A DNA stretch of 64,000 nucleotides from Chrysomallon squamiferum (Eukaryota > Mollusca > Gastropoda > Neomphalida > Peltospiridae), in NCBI GenBank assembly GCA_012295275.1, contig CM022675.1:10396682-10460681 (forward strand), given 5' to 3'. Under the pieces are notes generated by a model that saw nothing but the letters and a program-made list of their open reading frames with translations, did not search any database and was not told where the DNA came from. Each line of letters begins with the position of its first letter. The first letter of the stretch is position 1. A program made the translations under genes and the position numbers. This document shows, piece by piece, positions 35,601 through 47,800 of this stretch.

Positions 35601-37034
35601 CTGTATGACGTCTTTTTATATATAGTTTACCACTGTTAAACAATTTTTGCTGTTAGACTGTGTTACTGATTTCTGCAACGATGAGGTAAAAATGTTTTAT
35701 GTTTTGTTGCAGGTTGATGAAGATGGTCCTCTCGAAGGTGTTGTCATAGCTGTCAGTCAGAAACTTAGTCAGCAGCAGGCAGAGTACAACGACATCGTCA
35801 CTGAACTTGGTGGGAGCTACTCGTGGAACTACACACTGTCTTGTACACACTATATATTCCAGGTATGTTACATAGTGCAGTGTACATACGTAGTTATTTG
35901 TGACATGATGAGTGAATTATGGGTTATAAAATAGAAGAATTTATTTTAAAACATTATTATATGTGAGAGTGAGAGTGAATTAGTGAGTGATAGACAAAGC
36001 CTGAATATATATGTGATAAAAAAATAAAAAAATACGAGGGTGGTAAGGAGGGGGAGTGGGTAACAGAAAGAAGGATGGATGGACTCAGACATACAGACAT
36101 ACACACACACATACAGAGAGGGAGAAAACAGAAAAGTAGATTATAGAAATTACTATATATTTTTTTTTCCTTTTTTTTTAAAGTTTAACTTAATTAGACA
36201 TTGCGATCACTGTTAGTTTTCTAATGAAATTGAAGTAAAATGTTACATTTCAGGGCAGAGCGAATGACAAAAACAAAGATTTCCGCAATGCTAGAGACAG
36301 AGGGAAAATAATTGTGTCACCATATTGGCTTTATGCAGTGAGTAATATTTCCACATGTATTTTAATCTGATAAAATAAAAATAAATAGGATAAACACAAA
36401 TATAGACCTAATGTATAATGAAATACCACTTTGTTGAACTCATTATATCACTGAATTAGAATAAGTCCAAGTCGAATAGAAGTAAAGTAAAGAAAAAAAA
36501 CAATGGTCACTGTTTTATGCAGAAATATAACAGAAAATAAAAAATAATTTTCTAATGTTTATTGTTAGAATAATCATGTAATAAAATAATTTTAGAAAAA
36601 TAGGAATTTTAGGTGTTATAATTACAGGTATTTGTCTAATATTGAATGTTTTGATTATATTATTATCACCATGATAACAACTCAGTGTTTTCATCATCAT
36701 CACCATCATCATTATTATTATTAGTAGTAGTAGTAATAGTATTTACATTATGATCATGTTGCAAGTTGTTGTTTTTGTTGTTGTTATTATTGTTGTTGTT
36801 ATTAATATTATTGTATTTCAGTGCAAGGAACAAAAGATTCGAGTAGATGAAGCTTTGTTTCCACACAACTACAATCCAAATCTTAGTCTGGTGTGTAATG
36901 TTATCTCATCTTTATACACTTTTAAAACATCCATGTGTTAAGAGGATTCTAGTAATAATTAGTTCAGACGCTTAGTGCATTTTCTTTCTTTTCTTTTTCA
37001 AAACAGAACTGAAGTGAAAATTGTTTTTAAAGTC

Positions 37035-37072
<38 letters not shown>

Positions 37073-40000
37073 ATATCTTAATTTTTTTTTTTTTTTTTTG
37101 TTAGTGTAAAAGAAATAACCAGAGTTGTAAGATGATGACATACATGACTGGCTTATAGCTCTAGGTTCTCTGACAATAATGGAAGAAAAACAGAAGCAAA
37201 TTTGTCTGCTCAGAACATGTTGATGTTACTCTTTTGTTGTTGTACTTTTATTATTTCGACTGAACAGCAAAATGTAACTGAGAAGTATGCAGAATAAAAG
37301 TAGATTATTTACATGATGTCATCAGAGCCACACATTCAAACTTTTTCAGGTGGTTTCAACAAGAAGTACACCAGCTAGGTCATTAAGGAGATCAGCTAAA
37401 AACTCAACAAATACTGAACATGAAGCTCAAGCACAGATAGAACACAAGGCTACGGAAGACAAGACAGCAAAAGAAGTGAAGAAACTGGAGTTTGAGGAAG
37501 AGAAGACGAACGTGACACCTCCTGAAAAAGCGAGTAAATCTCCTTCACCGTCGTCTGTTAACAGAAAAAGGACAGGAAGTCGTGGGAACTCTTCGTCTGA
37601 GGAAAACCATCAAAATAGCGACAATGAAAAAGTGCAGGTGAGTGTTATTTCTCTTGAATCTGTAATTTAAATTCTTGAAAGCTTAAAGCTGAGACATTTC
37701 TTCTTTTTTTTTAAATTTAAAATAATTTTTTTTTCTATTAAGGTTTTTAATGTGAAAAAAAGAAAAGAAATTAATTGTTTTGTATTTTAGTTTTTAATAT
37801 TAGTAAGTAACAACAGATACGTTGTCAAAATTACATACATAGTTACTTAATTATTTAAAATACACAGACACATGCACATATAGCCTCATTTTTCTTATAC
37901 CCTTGAACATTTGTATCATATATTAAAATCTGAAAGACAGTAAGTAAGGCTTACAGATAAAATTGAGTAATTAACACACACACTGTTTTATACAGGAATG
38001 TGCAGCTCCTGATTTGGGTAGCACGTTAGAAATTCGCGAAGTCTTGTACAAACACATGGAAACCATGATGTCAAGCTCGTAAGTACATTTTGGTTTGTAT
38101 CCTTTACATTTGGTTAATTTTGGTACAGACACATGTCCTGTTTGAAAGTGTAATTTTATTACTAGTAGCACTAGTAGTATCTTAAAGTTTTGTATGTGTT
38201 TCTCTGTGAGTTTGTTTTAGTTTTAGTTTTTTAATGAAGGTTTGGGGTGAGTGGGTGAATTATTCTCTGGTTTGACATTACATGTATTTTTTTTTCTTTT
38301 TAAAGTGAATATGTCTAGATGAAATGAATTAAACACATAAAATTATTGTAATTGTTATTTTTAAAAGCTAATGCAGCACATTATACATGATTTTTAAACA
38401 GTAATATTTTTTCTTTCAGAGGTAAAAAAGGAACAAAAAGAAGAATAAAACGACTTGATTGTAAGAAAACATAATTTGTTTTGTTTTTCACATCTGCCAA
38501 AAAAAAAAAAAAAAAAAAAAAAAAATAATAAACAGCAAAAGACATACTTATTAATTATTAAACAGATTCAGACCATTTATCTAGGGGTACTTATTTATAT
38601 ATTTAGTTTAATTTTAATTTAATGTTTTGTTTTATTTTATTTTATTTTATTCACTAACATCCTTATTTATTTATTTATTTTATATTTTATTTTTATTCTT
38701 ATTCTTATTCTTATTCTTATTCTTATTCTTATTCTTATTCTTATTTTTATTTTTATTTTTATTTTTATTTTTATTTTTATTTTTATTTTTATTTTTATTT
38801 TTATTTTTATTTTTATTTTTATCTTTATCTTTTGTCAATAGCCAGTGGTCAGCTGAACACTTCTGGCAACACATCGGACAGCAGCAGAAGTCGAAGTAGA
38901 TGGAACTTGAAAGGTATCAATACAACAAAAGAATATTTACACATAAACACTCTATTTTTAAAATCATAATTTATGCATAATTACATCATTTTCATCCAAA
39001 AGATATCTATATTATAAATATTCTACCTACATTTTATTAAATTAATCAGTCAATTCTTAAGTTTTCTACATAAACCCTGACCTGTTTTTTTTTTTTTTTT
39101 TTTTTTTTCCTCCTTTATCTCTTACTGATGACAAAAAAGAAGCAGCAAACAAAAGAAGCAGAAGAAGTGGAAGTAAGCCATTAAATTTTTTTTTTTTTTT
39201 TAAATATAATTTGTCCTAAATAATAATCCTAAACAATACATTCCAGATTGTTTTGAGGTGAAAATATTTAGTAAAAACATAATATATTGACCTGGAAATG
39301 TTTTGGAATTTAATATCTTTGCAAGTGTGAAAACCATAAAATTTAAAAGATACAGTATATTATATTTTTTCTTCAGAAAATGAATCTAGAAAATATGTTC
39401 AGCAAAACTAAAGGTAAAATAAATAACGTTTCAGGTAAAAGTTCAGAAAACATGTCTACCTCCGAGTCTTCCCAGAATGTTCAAGTCACCTGGGACGATC
39501 CTACTGGCAGGTAAATTTTTTTTTTTTTTACCTTTGAAAATAAAAATAACAGTTCACCTAATGAGTGACATTTTGAATTAAAACCTACGATTGTTTGAGT
39601 CGAAATAAACAGAACGATTGAATGATTATTCATTATGAAACATATTCAGCTCCTGATATAAATTTAATTAAGACAGTAATATGTTGATGAATCTGAAAAT
39701 TGATGGTGTTAGTTAAATCAAGTTAAAATGTTGAAAGTGTTGATGAAAAGAGAAGTTAAATTGTGGGTGTTGAAAATTACAGTTAAATCTTGACGAAAAT
39801 AAGTTAAAATGTTGATGAAAATAACAATTAAAACACTGATTAAAACAGTTGAAACATTGGTGGTATCAAAAATAAGTTAAAATAATGAGTACCTTGATGA
39901 AATTGTACTTCAGATATTGATATTATTGATGAAACTAACAGTTAAAATGTTGAGAGTGTTGATGCTGTGTTTCAGGCTGGAACAGGAAAAACTGGCTGAG

Positions 40001-43000
40001 AAACTAGAACATGCCTGCAGCCCGAGTCAGAACACTGATGACTTCATGGTTGCTATGGAGTTGCCCAATGGTGACGATGTCAGTGATGTAGAGGCAGAGG
40101 GAACTAAAAAGTCACGGAAGGCAAGCATTTTTATTATGTCTTTCTGTTTTCTGTTTTTTACTTTCTTTTTCCAGTAAAAAGGCAAATTAAAATGAAAATA
40201 TTCTTTTTCTTTTATATGTCTTTCTTTATTACTTAATTAATCCAATAATCAAAACAAGCAAAAATTCTTTTTTTGTATTTTCATTTTTTCTTTTTCTATA
40301 TTTTTTTTCTTTTTTTATTTTTCATTTTCTTTCTTTGCTATTTTTGGCAAGTTTGTTAAAGAAAAAATATTACAGTGATTAATTAATTTAAATATTTTGT
40401 TTTCCAGAACAAATTAACCACTTCAGAGAAAGAAGGACAAAATCAGGAACCAAGAACTCCAACACCTGAAGCACCACCTTTAGGTAAAAAAAAAAAAAAA
40501 AAATCATTATAGATTTATACAAATGTACTCTTCTGTTGATATGTAATTTTATTTTTTCCCTTTAATAAATTATTTCAGTATTAATATAAAGGTTTAGTGT
40601 TAGTACAAAATATCTCTTCAGGATTGTCATTATTATTGTTCAATTTTATTATTGGGAAAAACTGGTAACTTAAACTAACTAAAACCATTGATTGTGTCTG
40701 ATTTCAGCTTTCCCTGCTCCCAAACAGACCACACAGGTTATGTCACCTCAACCCGTAGAACTGCTTGATGATGACACAAGAGAACAACATCATCAACAGC
40801 AGCAGCAGCTGGTCTTTCTGGTTTCAGGAATGCAGCAGGCGGTAATACATCCTACTCATTTTAGTCTTGTATTTCACTGTGTGAGATAAATTACAGTTAG
40901 TTGTAGATTACATAGATATGATAATTTGCTGGATCACTGCTTGGTGAATGACTTAAAAACTGTTACTACATTTTATATAGAATTTTATTTTATTTTGTCA
41001 ATGGTGAATACTATACAAAATTCCTTGACATTATCGGATGGTGGGTCAGAGATCTCTGTAGATAACCTTTCCTTTCTTAATTGTGTTGTGAATAATAATT
41101 ATGAATAAACAGAAACAAATCCACAAAGAAAAAGAAAATAATACATACATTGATTTTCTCTGGAGAGAGATTAAACAAATTATTAAATATTGCAATACGG
41201 AGCTGGTGATATTAGAATCTTACTTGCATGATTTTATGCCAAAGAATATTTTTAAATAGAAGTAGTTTCATATAACTGCTGTTTAACTAACAGTTTTCTT
41301 TTGACTCTATTGGAATACCCTTTACATTCTTACATGAATGTTACTATATGTAAGAATATCACACAGAACTAACACATCTGACTGTTTGTGTACTGTCAGT
41401 GTATTATTTAGGTTTTCCTTTGTTTATATATGACTGAAATGTGTGTGACTTACTAAATCTAGTAACATGTGAATCATACCAGCATGATTTCACTTAATAC
41501 AAAACACTTATTCTGATGACTAATAATACCATAATAAAACCATTGACATGAATTTTTGGCACAAACGGATCATCATACATATCAGTGGTTATATTAAACA
41601 CTGTTAACACTTGTTTTCTCTGTTTAACTAATGGTAAAGTATTTTATTTAGGAGAGAGTGGACTATGGAGCTTTGATAGAACAGCTGGGAGGTAGACTGT
41701 TGGAAACACAAAACTACGATGAGTCCTGTACACACCTTGTTGTTGGTGAGTTCGTGATTACTCATAGTTACTCTGATTTAGATCATTTGTTTTAAGTTTT
41801 ATATCTCTTATGACAGTAAAAGTTATTATTTTATACACAAGTACTTGTGTATAAACAGAAAGCAGTCTTAAAAACTGTAAAAGTGTTAAATGGTCACATT
41901 GCTTACTGTAACTCACAAGTTGAAATGTGTTTAACGAGTTTTGTTTTGACTGTTTAAAGAACAACCAGCAAGAAACGAGAAGGTTTTAGCAGCCATTGCT
42001 TCAGGGAAGTGGGTTCTACACAAGTCTTACTTCGAAGCTTGTCGACAGGAAAACAAATTTGTAAAGGTATACATGTATACAGTGTTTATTAAGATGTTGT
42101 TCTCCTGTATGCAGAAATAATCAAGTTGATGTAATCAAAGTTAATTTGAAAATGTAATTGTATGTAGGGAGGGAATTAAATTAAATTAAAAATTAAAAAC
42201 AAAATTTAACAAGATAAAAAAGCTTTTTAGTATTACCTACTAATCTGTGTTTTAATAATACACTCAAAAATAATTGTATTTTTTTAGTGATTCTGTACAG
42301 AAATACTTGATGAATTTTTTGTGTTAAACATAAATGATTTATCTTACTTTTTAACTGCCCCAGTTTTTATTTTGAACTGTAGAATTGTTTCTATATGAGA
42401 TCTGATTCTGAAAAGTGGACATAATGTGTTCCTACATATACCCCTTGGTGTGTTATTTTTATTATCTAACAAATAAAAAAAATCTTTAAGAAATCTGTTA
42501 ACAGTCAGAAATATTTTATCATTGTGGATGGAGAATTGTTAGTATGAAAATTAGAATATAAATCTCAGTAATGAGACATTTTATTTTATGAACTGGTTAA
42601 GACGGTCAATCATTTTATCGTGACAGGAGGAGAATCATGAGTGGGGGAGTGAGGCTACCAGTCGACTCTTACTCAGCATGACTCACCAGATGAGTAAACT
42701 CGCAGCTGCTGCTCACAGATGGAGACAGAAGGTCAAAGAACTGAGAAAGGTCATTAGAATTTAAACTTTTGGAAAGCTACCAGACATTTAGAAAAATCGT
42801 GAGACACTGAATACAGATCTTTAGAGAGGTCAATAAATGTTAGTTACAAAACAAGTTTACTGGAGAAAGAATTTTAACTAGATAAACATTGTTTTACAAA
42901 GGTTTATTTTTTTTTTTTTGCATTTCCTTTCCCTTATTTTTATTTTTATATTTTTAAAATTGAAAATTTTATATTTTAGAAAATACAAAACATTAAATAA

Positions 43001-44312
43001 AAGGTGTTTTTTTTTTTTTTTATGTTAGGTCAACCCTGACTGCAAAGGTGCATTTGATGGGTGGCGTGTTTTACTCTGCTCTGACAAAAAGCGGGAAAAT
43101 AATTTCCGACGTCTGCTAGAGGCTGGAGGTGCAGAAGTCCTGTCATTAAAGTGAGTGTAGGACATCAAAAAAAACAAAATTAAATAATTAAAAAATATAG
43201 ATAAATATATATAAATTAAATAAAAATAAAAGTGTAGAAAGAAACTGATAGTATAGTGATTTGTGATTTTGGTTTTTTGTGTTAATATCTGAGTAACATT
43301 ACTGAGAAAATTTGGTGGATTCTTATTTGCTTTTAATAAAACATAATTTTCAGTAATTAATATATATATATATACATATATGTATTCTTTTCTTTCAGGT
43401 CATTATTGTTTTCATTTTTTAAATTTTTTTTCTATTGTTTTTCTTTTATTATTGTTGTTGTTAGTTGTTATTTTGTTTTATTTCAGACCGCCATTTTCTT
43501 CTGACATATCTGCAACACATGCATTTCTTGAACTGCACAAGGTGAAAATGTCTCAGGTTAGTTTTATCATTCATCAGGTAAAAAAAAAAATCTTCTTAAA
43601 AATGGTGTTGTTGTGAATAAAGAGTTTAAATATAGTTTTTATTTTCAATTGTCATATTTATATTTGTTGTTAAAATGATAGTGATATAATCAAACTACAG
43701 TTGTACTTGTCCCCTTTACTGAAAACCAGTTCTTTACTACTAATAATGTATGGTGGTTTTGTAGTAGGTCCATAAAAATATTAAGATCTATTTAAAAAAA
43801 AAAAAGTCTAAATATATATTGAATATTGCAAAAAACTTAATTCTATTAAAGGAGTTCAGTGTTTGCAAATAATAAAGTATAACTGATAAAACAAGTCTTT
43901 GAATAAGGATTAAGGTTACAGAATTTTTCTTTCATTATTGTATACTAGTTCTGATGTGTCTTGAAGTAAAATACATTTTATTTTATTACATTACTTTTAT
44001 TTTCATTTTATCAGTTTTACATTATGTTACGTTGTGTTCCTTTATGTCATGTCACTTTACGTTACTTCATATTGGCTTATGTTACATTACATTACCTTAC
44101 TTTACTTTTATTTTACATCAGGAAGATCTAGAAAAACTAGTTGCAGCTGGAGTGAACTGCATTGTTCCTGACTTCATAGCAGCCTATCTGACCGATGACC
44201 CTCTTCCTATACCACACGATTTCTGTCCTTCACAAGTATCTGCTATCAAAAACAGGTACACATGTTTTTATATCTATTACCTGAAATTTGAAGAGCTGAG
44301 TAATTTAGTGTA

Positions 44313-44388
<76 letters not shown>

Positions 44389-44890
44389 TGAGTGAGTGAG
44401 TGAGTGAGTGAGTGAGTTGGAGGGAGGGAGAGTATTTGTATATGAGCTTTTGTCTGTATGAGAGAAAGGGAAAGAAAGATGCATGTGTTTGAGACAGTGA
44501 AATAGAGAGAGTGTATGTATGTATGTGTGTGAGTGAATATGAGTATGAGAGAGTCAATGAATATATATATATACATATACACACACTTAAAACTTTTATA
44601 TCTTACTGCTGTTAATAAAGTAATCTTTTATTTTGTTGTTCAATCATTATCAAGGATTCTTTCTTTTTGAAATATATACTTTAGACAAGAGACATGAAAT
44701 CTTTTCGTTAAATTTTAATCATATTGTTAAATACTTCTCTCATTTATTTATTTTAGTTTTTAAAATTTTTAATTTTAATTGTATTTTTGTTTTTTTCAGT
44801 CTTAGAGACAAACTGACAAACAAACGAAGACATGTGACATCAACATCGTCATCACCTGACACAAGTATCAAAAGATCTCACCGTCATTAA
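21274..44890 (+). CDS. TOPBP1: DNA topoisomerase 2-binding protein 1, complete (43 coding exons, 1649 aa)
   Basis: Scaffold of replication initiation and activator of the ATR checkpoint kinase. Exons: 21274-21357, 21826-21968, 22256-22301, 22845-22931, 23374-23481, 24104-24177, 25337-25464, 25881-25946, 26486-26665, 27198-27373, 27889-27962, 28531-28620, 29046-29177, 29526-29629, 30009-30074, 30326-30490, 30914-31023, 31628-31749, 32310-32369, 32749-32877, 33106-33637, 34131-34241, 34710-34772, 35002-35109, 35713-35862, 36254-36337, 36822-36890, 37350-37637, 37996-38078, 38420-38460, 38842-38913, 39140-39172, 39435-39510, 39976-40120, 40408-40483, 40708-40841, 41652-41745, 41960-42066, 42627-42749, 43029-43150, 43487-43556, 44122-44255, 44800-44890. 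They sum to 4950 nt and stay in frame. All introns are GT-AG except a GC donor after 40120. An in-frame TGA at 21256-21258 fixes the start. Human TOPBP1 is about 1520 aa; the extra length is mostly in linkers. Exons 31 and 32 could be optional. Confidence 0.97.
24380..25336 (+). repeat. degenerate tandem-like repeats filling TOPBP1 intron 6
   Basis: Variants of AATTGATTAATAT, CATGCTGTT / GCATGCCATT and ACACACCATTGTTTT recur at irregular spacing of very roughly 70-110 bp through this intron, suggesting an old tandem array that has diverged. One unit at 25069-25079 repeats the 11 bp CTTACAGACAC found at the true acceptor (25330-25340). Confidence 0.5.
26697..26780 (+). repeat. 21-bp minisatellite, four copies
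   Basis: Four head-to-tail copies of a 21-bp unit (TTACACCTTATTCATTTTACC) with a single T-to-C change in copy 2, and no spacers. It begins 32 bp after the exon 9 donor of TOPBP1. Confidence 0.95.
27198..29177 (+). other. TOPBP1 linker motif and BRCT3, exons 10-13
   Basis: Exon 10 carries a Ser/Ile-rich segment ([13 protein letters not shown]) resembling the vertebrate linker before BRCT3. BRCT3 runs from GCKIYLSGF through [24 protein letters not shown] to [19 protein letters not shown], about residues 360-450. All BRCT core elements are present: the Gly-Gly turn, THV strand and Trp helix. Confidence 0.9.
30326..33637 (+). other. TOPBP1 BRCT4-BRCT5 tandem and long acidic/Ser linker, exons 16-21
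   Basis: BRCT4 begins near [14 protein letters not shown] (about residue 545) and ends in [19 protein letters not shown]5 follows at [13 protein letters not shown] and includes [20 protein letters not shown] and [13 protein letters not shown], with the lysine and Arg-Thr positions used by BRCT5 for phosphopeptides. Exon 21 (33106-33637), the longest exon, then encodes about 150 residues of Lys/Glu/Ser/Thr-rich linker with no fold. The vertebrate BRCT4-5 pair binds MDC1, BLM and CIP2A-type partners. Confidence 0.9.
33687..33734. repeat. (TATATC)n microsatellite
   Basis: Hexanucleotide run, about 8 units with variants at the left end, just after TOPBP1 exon 21. It is followed by CA- and AT-rich DNA to about 33830. 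Confidence 0.9.
34131..36890 (+). other. TOPBP1 pre-BRCT6 motif and BRCT6, exons 22-27
   Basis: Exon 22 carries [10 protein letters not shown], a Thr-Pro motif also found just before BRCT6 in vertebrates, followed in exon 23 by [12 protein letters not shown]6 covers about residues 992-1085, from [20 protein letters not shown] through CTHYIFQGRAND to [15 protein letters not shown] and FPHNYNP. The closing HxYNP-type motif matches vertebrate TOPBP1 (PHTYNP). Confidence 0.9.
35411..35500 (+). other. candidate optional exon in TOPBP1 intron 24
   Basis: An acceptor (CCACCCTAACAG) at 35401-35410 precedes 90 nt of open frame ending at a possible donor (AAA|GTGGGC). The intron is phase 0 on both sides, so inclusion adds 30 residues without frame change. 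The encoded peptide is hydrophilic ([15 protein letters not shown]). It has no counterpart I recall in vertebrate TOPBP1, the donor is mediocre, and the surrounding 250 bp could be transposon-derived. Confidence 0.25.
38694..38822 (+). repeat. (TTATTC)n then (TTATTT)n hexamer array before TOPBP1 exon 31
   Basis: About 8 TTATTC units to 38742, then about 13 TTATTT units to 38822, ending 19 bp before exon 31. The array makes up the pyrimidine-rich part of the intron upstream of that acceptor. Confidence 0.95.
39679..39965 (+). repeat. degenerate short repeats in TOPBP1 intron 33
   Basis: Variants of AGTTAAAATGTTGATGAAAAT recur about nine times at irregular 20-40 bp spacing, up to the acceptor of exon 34. 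It looks like a decayed minisatellite. Confidence 0.7.
40120..40407 (+). other. GC-AG intron in TOPBP1 (intron 34)
   Basis: The exon ends CGGAAG and the intron starts GCAAGC. There is no in-frame GT donor nearby, while the downstream acceptor (TTTTCCAG at 40400-40407) is normal and the frame is kept. GC donors with a strong AAG|GCAAG context are a known minority class spliced by the major spliceosome. Confidence 0.75.
40708..44890 (+). other. TOPBP1 BRCT7-BRCT8 and basic C-terminal tail, exons 36-43
   Basis: BRCT7 begins near QLVFLVSGM (about residue 1390) and includes [26 protein letters not shown] and [20 protein letters not shown]8 begins near [20 protein letters not shown] and ends with [17 protein letters not shown]. 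The tandem binds phosphorylated FANCJ and ATR in vertebrates. The last exon encodes a Lys/Arg/Ser-rich tail, probably the nuclear localisation signal. The stop TAA is at 44888-44890. Confidence 0.92.
44316..44416. repeat. (GA)n then (GTGA)n microsatellite
   Basis: About 71 bp of GA dinucleotide followed by about 7 GTGA units, starting 60 bp after TOPBP1 exon 42. Confidence 0.96.
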
Positions 44891-47800
44891 CATATTTTTC
44901 ACGTCGTAAACCATTCCCACCTTATTTAAGTGTATAAAACAATACACATATTTTTTAGAACTTAGGTTCTGTATAAAAAAGCTGGAAGCTGACTTGTTCA
45001 TGGGACCAGGATCTGAGCATTCCTGCCTTTTTTACGTGTATAAATAGTACACTTTTGTACTTACGTTCAGTATAAGAAAAACTGGCATGATACTTAAATA
45101 ATGGGATAGGAACCTGGATCTTAATTTGTCTCACTTCATCTTGTCCAGTTGATATAATTGATCTGTGTTAAATGCTTGATCTGCATGCCTCTGCTCATAA
45201 TTTACCTTTGTCACTGAATGTATTGTAATACAGGACATTTCTTTTACAAATTACTCAATATGACATTGCTGGCAATTCTTAAAGGTTGTGCCTGTCATGG
45301 TCTACTGACAATAAACCAGGGGCAGTGTTCCTAAACACATAGTTTTTTTAGGTTTGTTTAGAGCACATGATTGAAATCTTTTTTTCTATGAGGCAGTAAC
45401 AGATAAAAACAGTTAATTTGTTTTTCAGAGTACGATCCTGAATCTCTTCTTATATATAACCAGTTAGATCATTTTTTGTTTTTTTTATGTCGATATTGCT
45501 TTTATGGGACATTATCTAGGAATAAAACTTCAGTGCATTTTTACTGTAATAAAATATAATTTAGTCAGCAAAATACATATAAATTAACAGATCTGTTCAC
45601 CAATTTGGTATTCAAATTATGCATGCGTGCATGAAACATGCATTGAATGAGTAACAAAGAGAATAATGACAGTGATTCTGTTAGTTATGATGGACTTTAA
45701 ATGACATTGTAAAGACAAAGAAACAACACTTTTAGCTCACAGCTGTTATGTTGCTGTTAGGACAATTTTAAAACATCATTATAATGCATCTGACATTTTT
45801 GGGAACATGGCTCCAGTTTATCGGGTATGACTGGACAAGCTTTAAAATTGCACCCTATAGATTTCATATATTACAATATTAAAATAACAACTTAATGATG
45901 TTTCATTCCAATTTTTTGCTCATTACTAATACATTATTTAAACAGAGAATATATTTTTTTTTTAATAAATCTTTTAAAATATGTTACTTTTAACTTATGA
46001 AGTACAACCATGACATGTTTGATGTCATAACCTAATGAAATATTTCAGAATGTGCGTCGGGAATATATTTCTTGTTTTGGTTTAACATTTTAAATGTGTA
46101 TTGAATGATGATTTCTTTTTAAATCTTGTGTTATACTGCTGTGCAATGAATATTATTTAAGTTTGAATGGGAGTAAACTTAATGGCATAATTTAACATTA
46201 TTAATAAAAAAAAAAAATGTTGGCATTATTTCATATCAAAATCAGATTTCAGATGAGTTTGAAAACTGAATTTTGGGTGCTATGATTTGTTTTATTTTGT
46301 TTTCAAAATAATGACTGAAATATTCTGGTGTTTGATTGCTCGTAGGTTACAAAAACAATTAGCTGCAAGACTCAATTTTTTTCTTTGGTAGTTATATTTA
46401 GTAATCAGAATGTGAAAAAATTAAATTATCTTGATTTGTTATCTGATAATTTCAGTGCTGAAAATTCAAATCAACAGACAAGTTGAAAACTTGTATTTTG
46501 AAAGTTTTGGATTGTTGTTGATAAATTTGTGGATTTAAACTGAAAAAAAATAATAATAAAAAAAAAATACCAATGAAAATAAAAAGAATTGAAAAAAGAA
46601 ATTTATAATTGTCATTTCAAAATCTTTCAAGTTATTTGCTATTGTGGTAGTAGTGTTCAGAGGGGAATGTAAGATTGGCTGGTACAAACTTGTGAAATTG
46701 TCTCCATCTTTCTTTTGATACAGCTATTAACATATCTTGTATTATCTTTTAAATACTACACTGAGTGTACCTGTAACAGTTTTTTGGTAATATTTTTCTT
46801 ATCAAAAAACATAAGTAAGAGTTTGTTTCAAATTTGTGGTGTTGATACCTGTGAAGTATTATTAAAGATGCTGAACATATAATTTCTTTGGTTTTAGTTT
46901 CAAAAATATTTATGAAGTAATTGTGATTACCTACTATCTTGTGTGGTAACTTGTAATTCAAGTGAAATAGGAAATATGGATTTATGAAAGAGAATGTTAT
47001 AAAAATTATTTATTAAATTAACACCATTCACTGCCTTCTACCACTTAATCATTACTAAATATGGTTTTGTATTTTTATAATATTTTCTGTACCATTAATG
47101 CCTTGGGTAGTTTTGAGAAATAAATAAGATCTACATAATTTAGATGAATCTTGACATTTTTTTAGCAACTCCAATAATATTGTGGAATATTTTCTTCCAG
47201 CCATCTGTGTTCAGTTTTAGTTCTATGCAAATTGTGTCTGAAGGTTTGCATGTGTTAACTACTTTTGTGATTAAAATGTATATATGACAACAAACAGTTT
47301 TATTTATTTTAAAAAATAACTTATCATTTTATTTATTTATTTTTAAAACCAATTGTTGACAAAAAATGTTAGAATATAACAAAATTAACAAGAATAAAAA
47401 CCAAAACTGCATGTAATTTTATGTAATGCAAATCTACTTCTATGGTAAAACTAAATAAAAAAATGTTTTACAAAAGTAATAATTATAAAAAATGTAAATT
47501 AAAGTAATTTATAAAATCTCTGGTACAACAATATGCAACTTTGAAAAATTACTCTAGCAATTTCTGATATTTTAAAATGTTAATAAATGAATGAATGAAT
47601 AATAAAAAAAATATATATGTAAATAATTCAACAACCAAAATTTATTATTGAAAAGGTTTATTAATGAAAAAATATGAAAAAATATAAAATAGTAGATCTA
47701 CATGGCACATGATTTATACAAAAAAATTATTTACTTTGACACAAATGATAACAAATGGACGGATATTATTATCATACATATTTTCTTGTATGTAAGAAAA

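Larger units (their letters stand above)
37350..40483 (+). other. TOPBP1 ATR-activating domain region, exons 28-35
   Basis: This disordered, Ser/Lys/Glu-rich region lies between BRCT6 and BRCT7. Exon 29 encodes a predicted helix ([16 protein letters not shown]) aligning with the vertebrate TLEMRENFQKQL segment. Exon 33 encodes TWDDPTGR; the Trp is residue 1279 (codon 39491-39493) and matches the vertebrate tryptophan (human W1145) needed to stimulate ATR-ATRIP. Exons 30-32 are tiny (41, 72 and 33 nt) and basic/Ser-rich. Exon 34 ends at a GC donor (40120/40121). Confidence 0.88.

Noticed and set aside
38627-38899. 90-codon Phe-Leu repeat open frame (plus strand)
   Set aside because: It is the translated hexamer array before TOPBP1 exon 31; only its last part overlaps real coding sequence, in another frame.
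38914-38920. U12-type donor at TOPBP1 exon 31
   Set aside because: GTATCAATA resembles the minor-class GTATCCTT only in its first five bases, and no matching branch-point element is clear.
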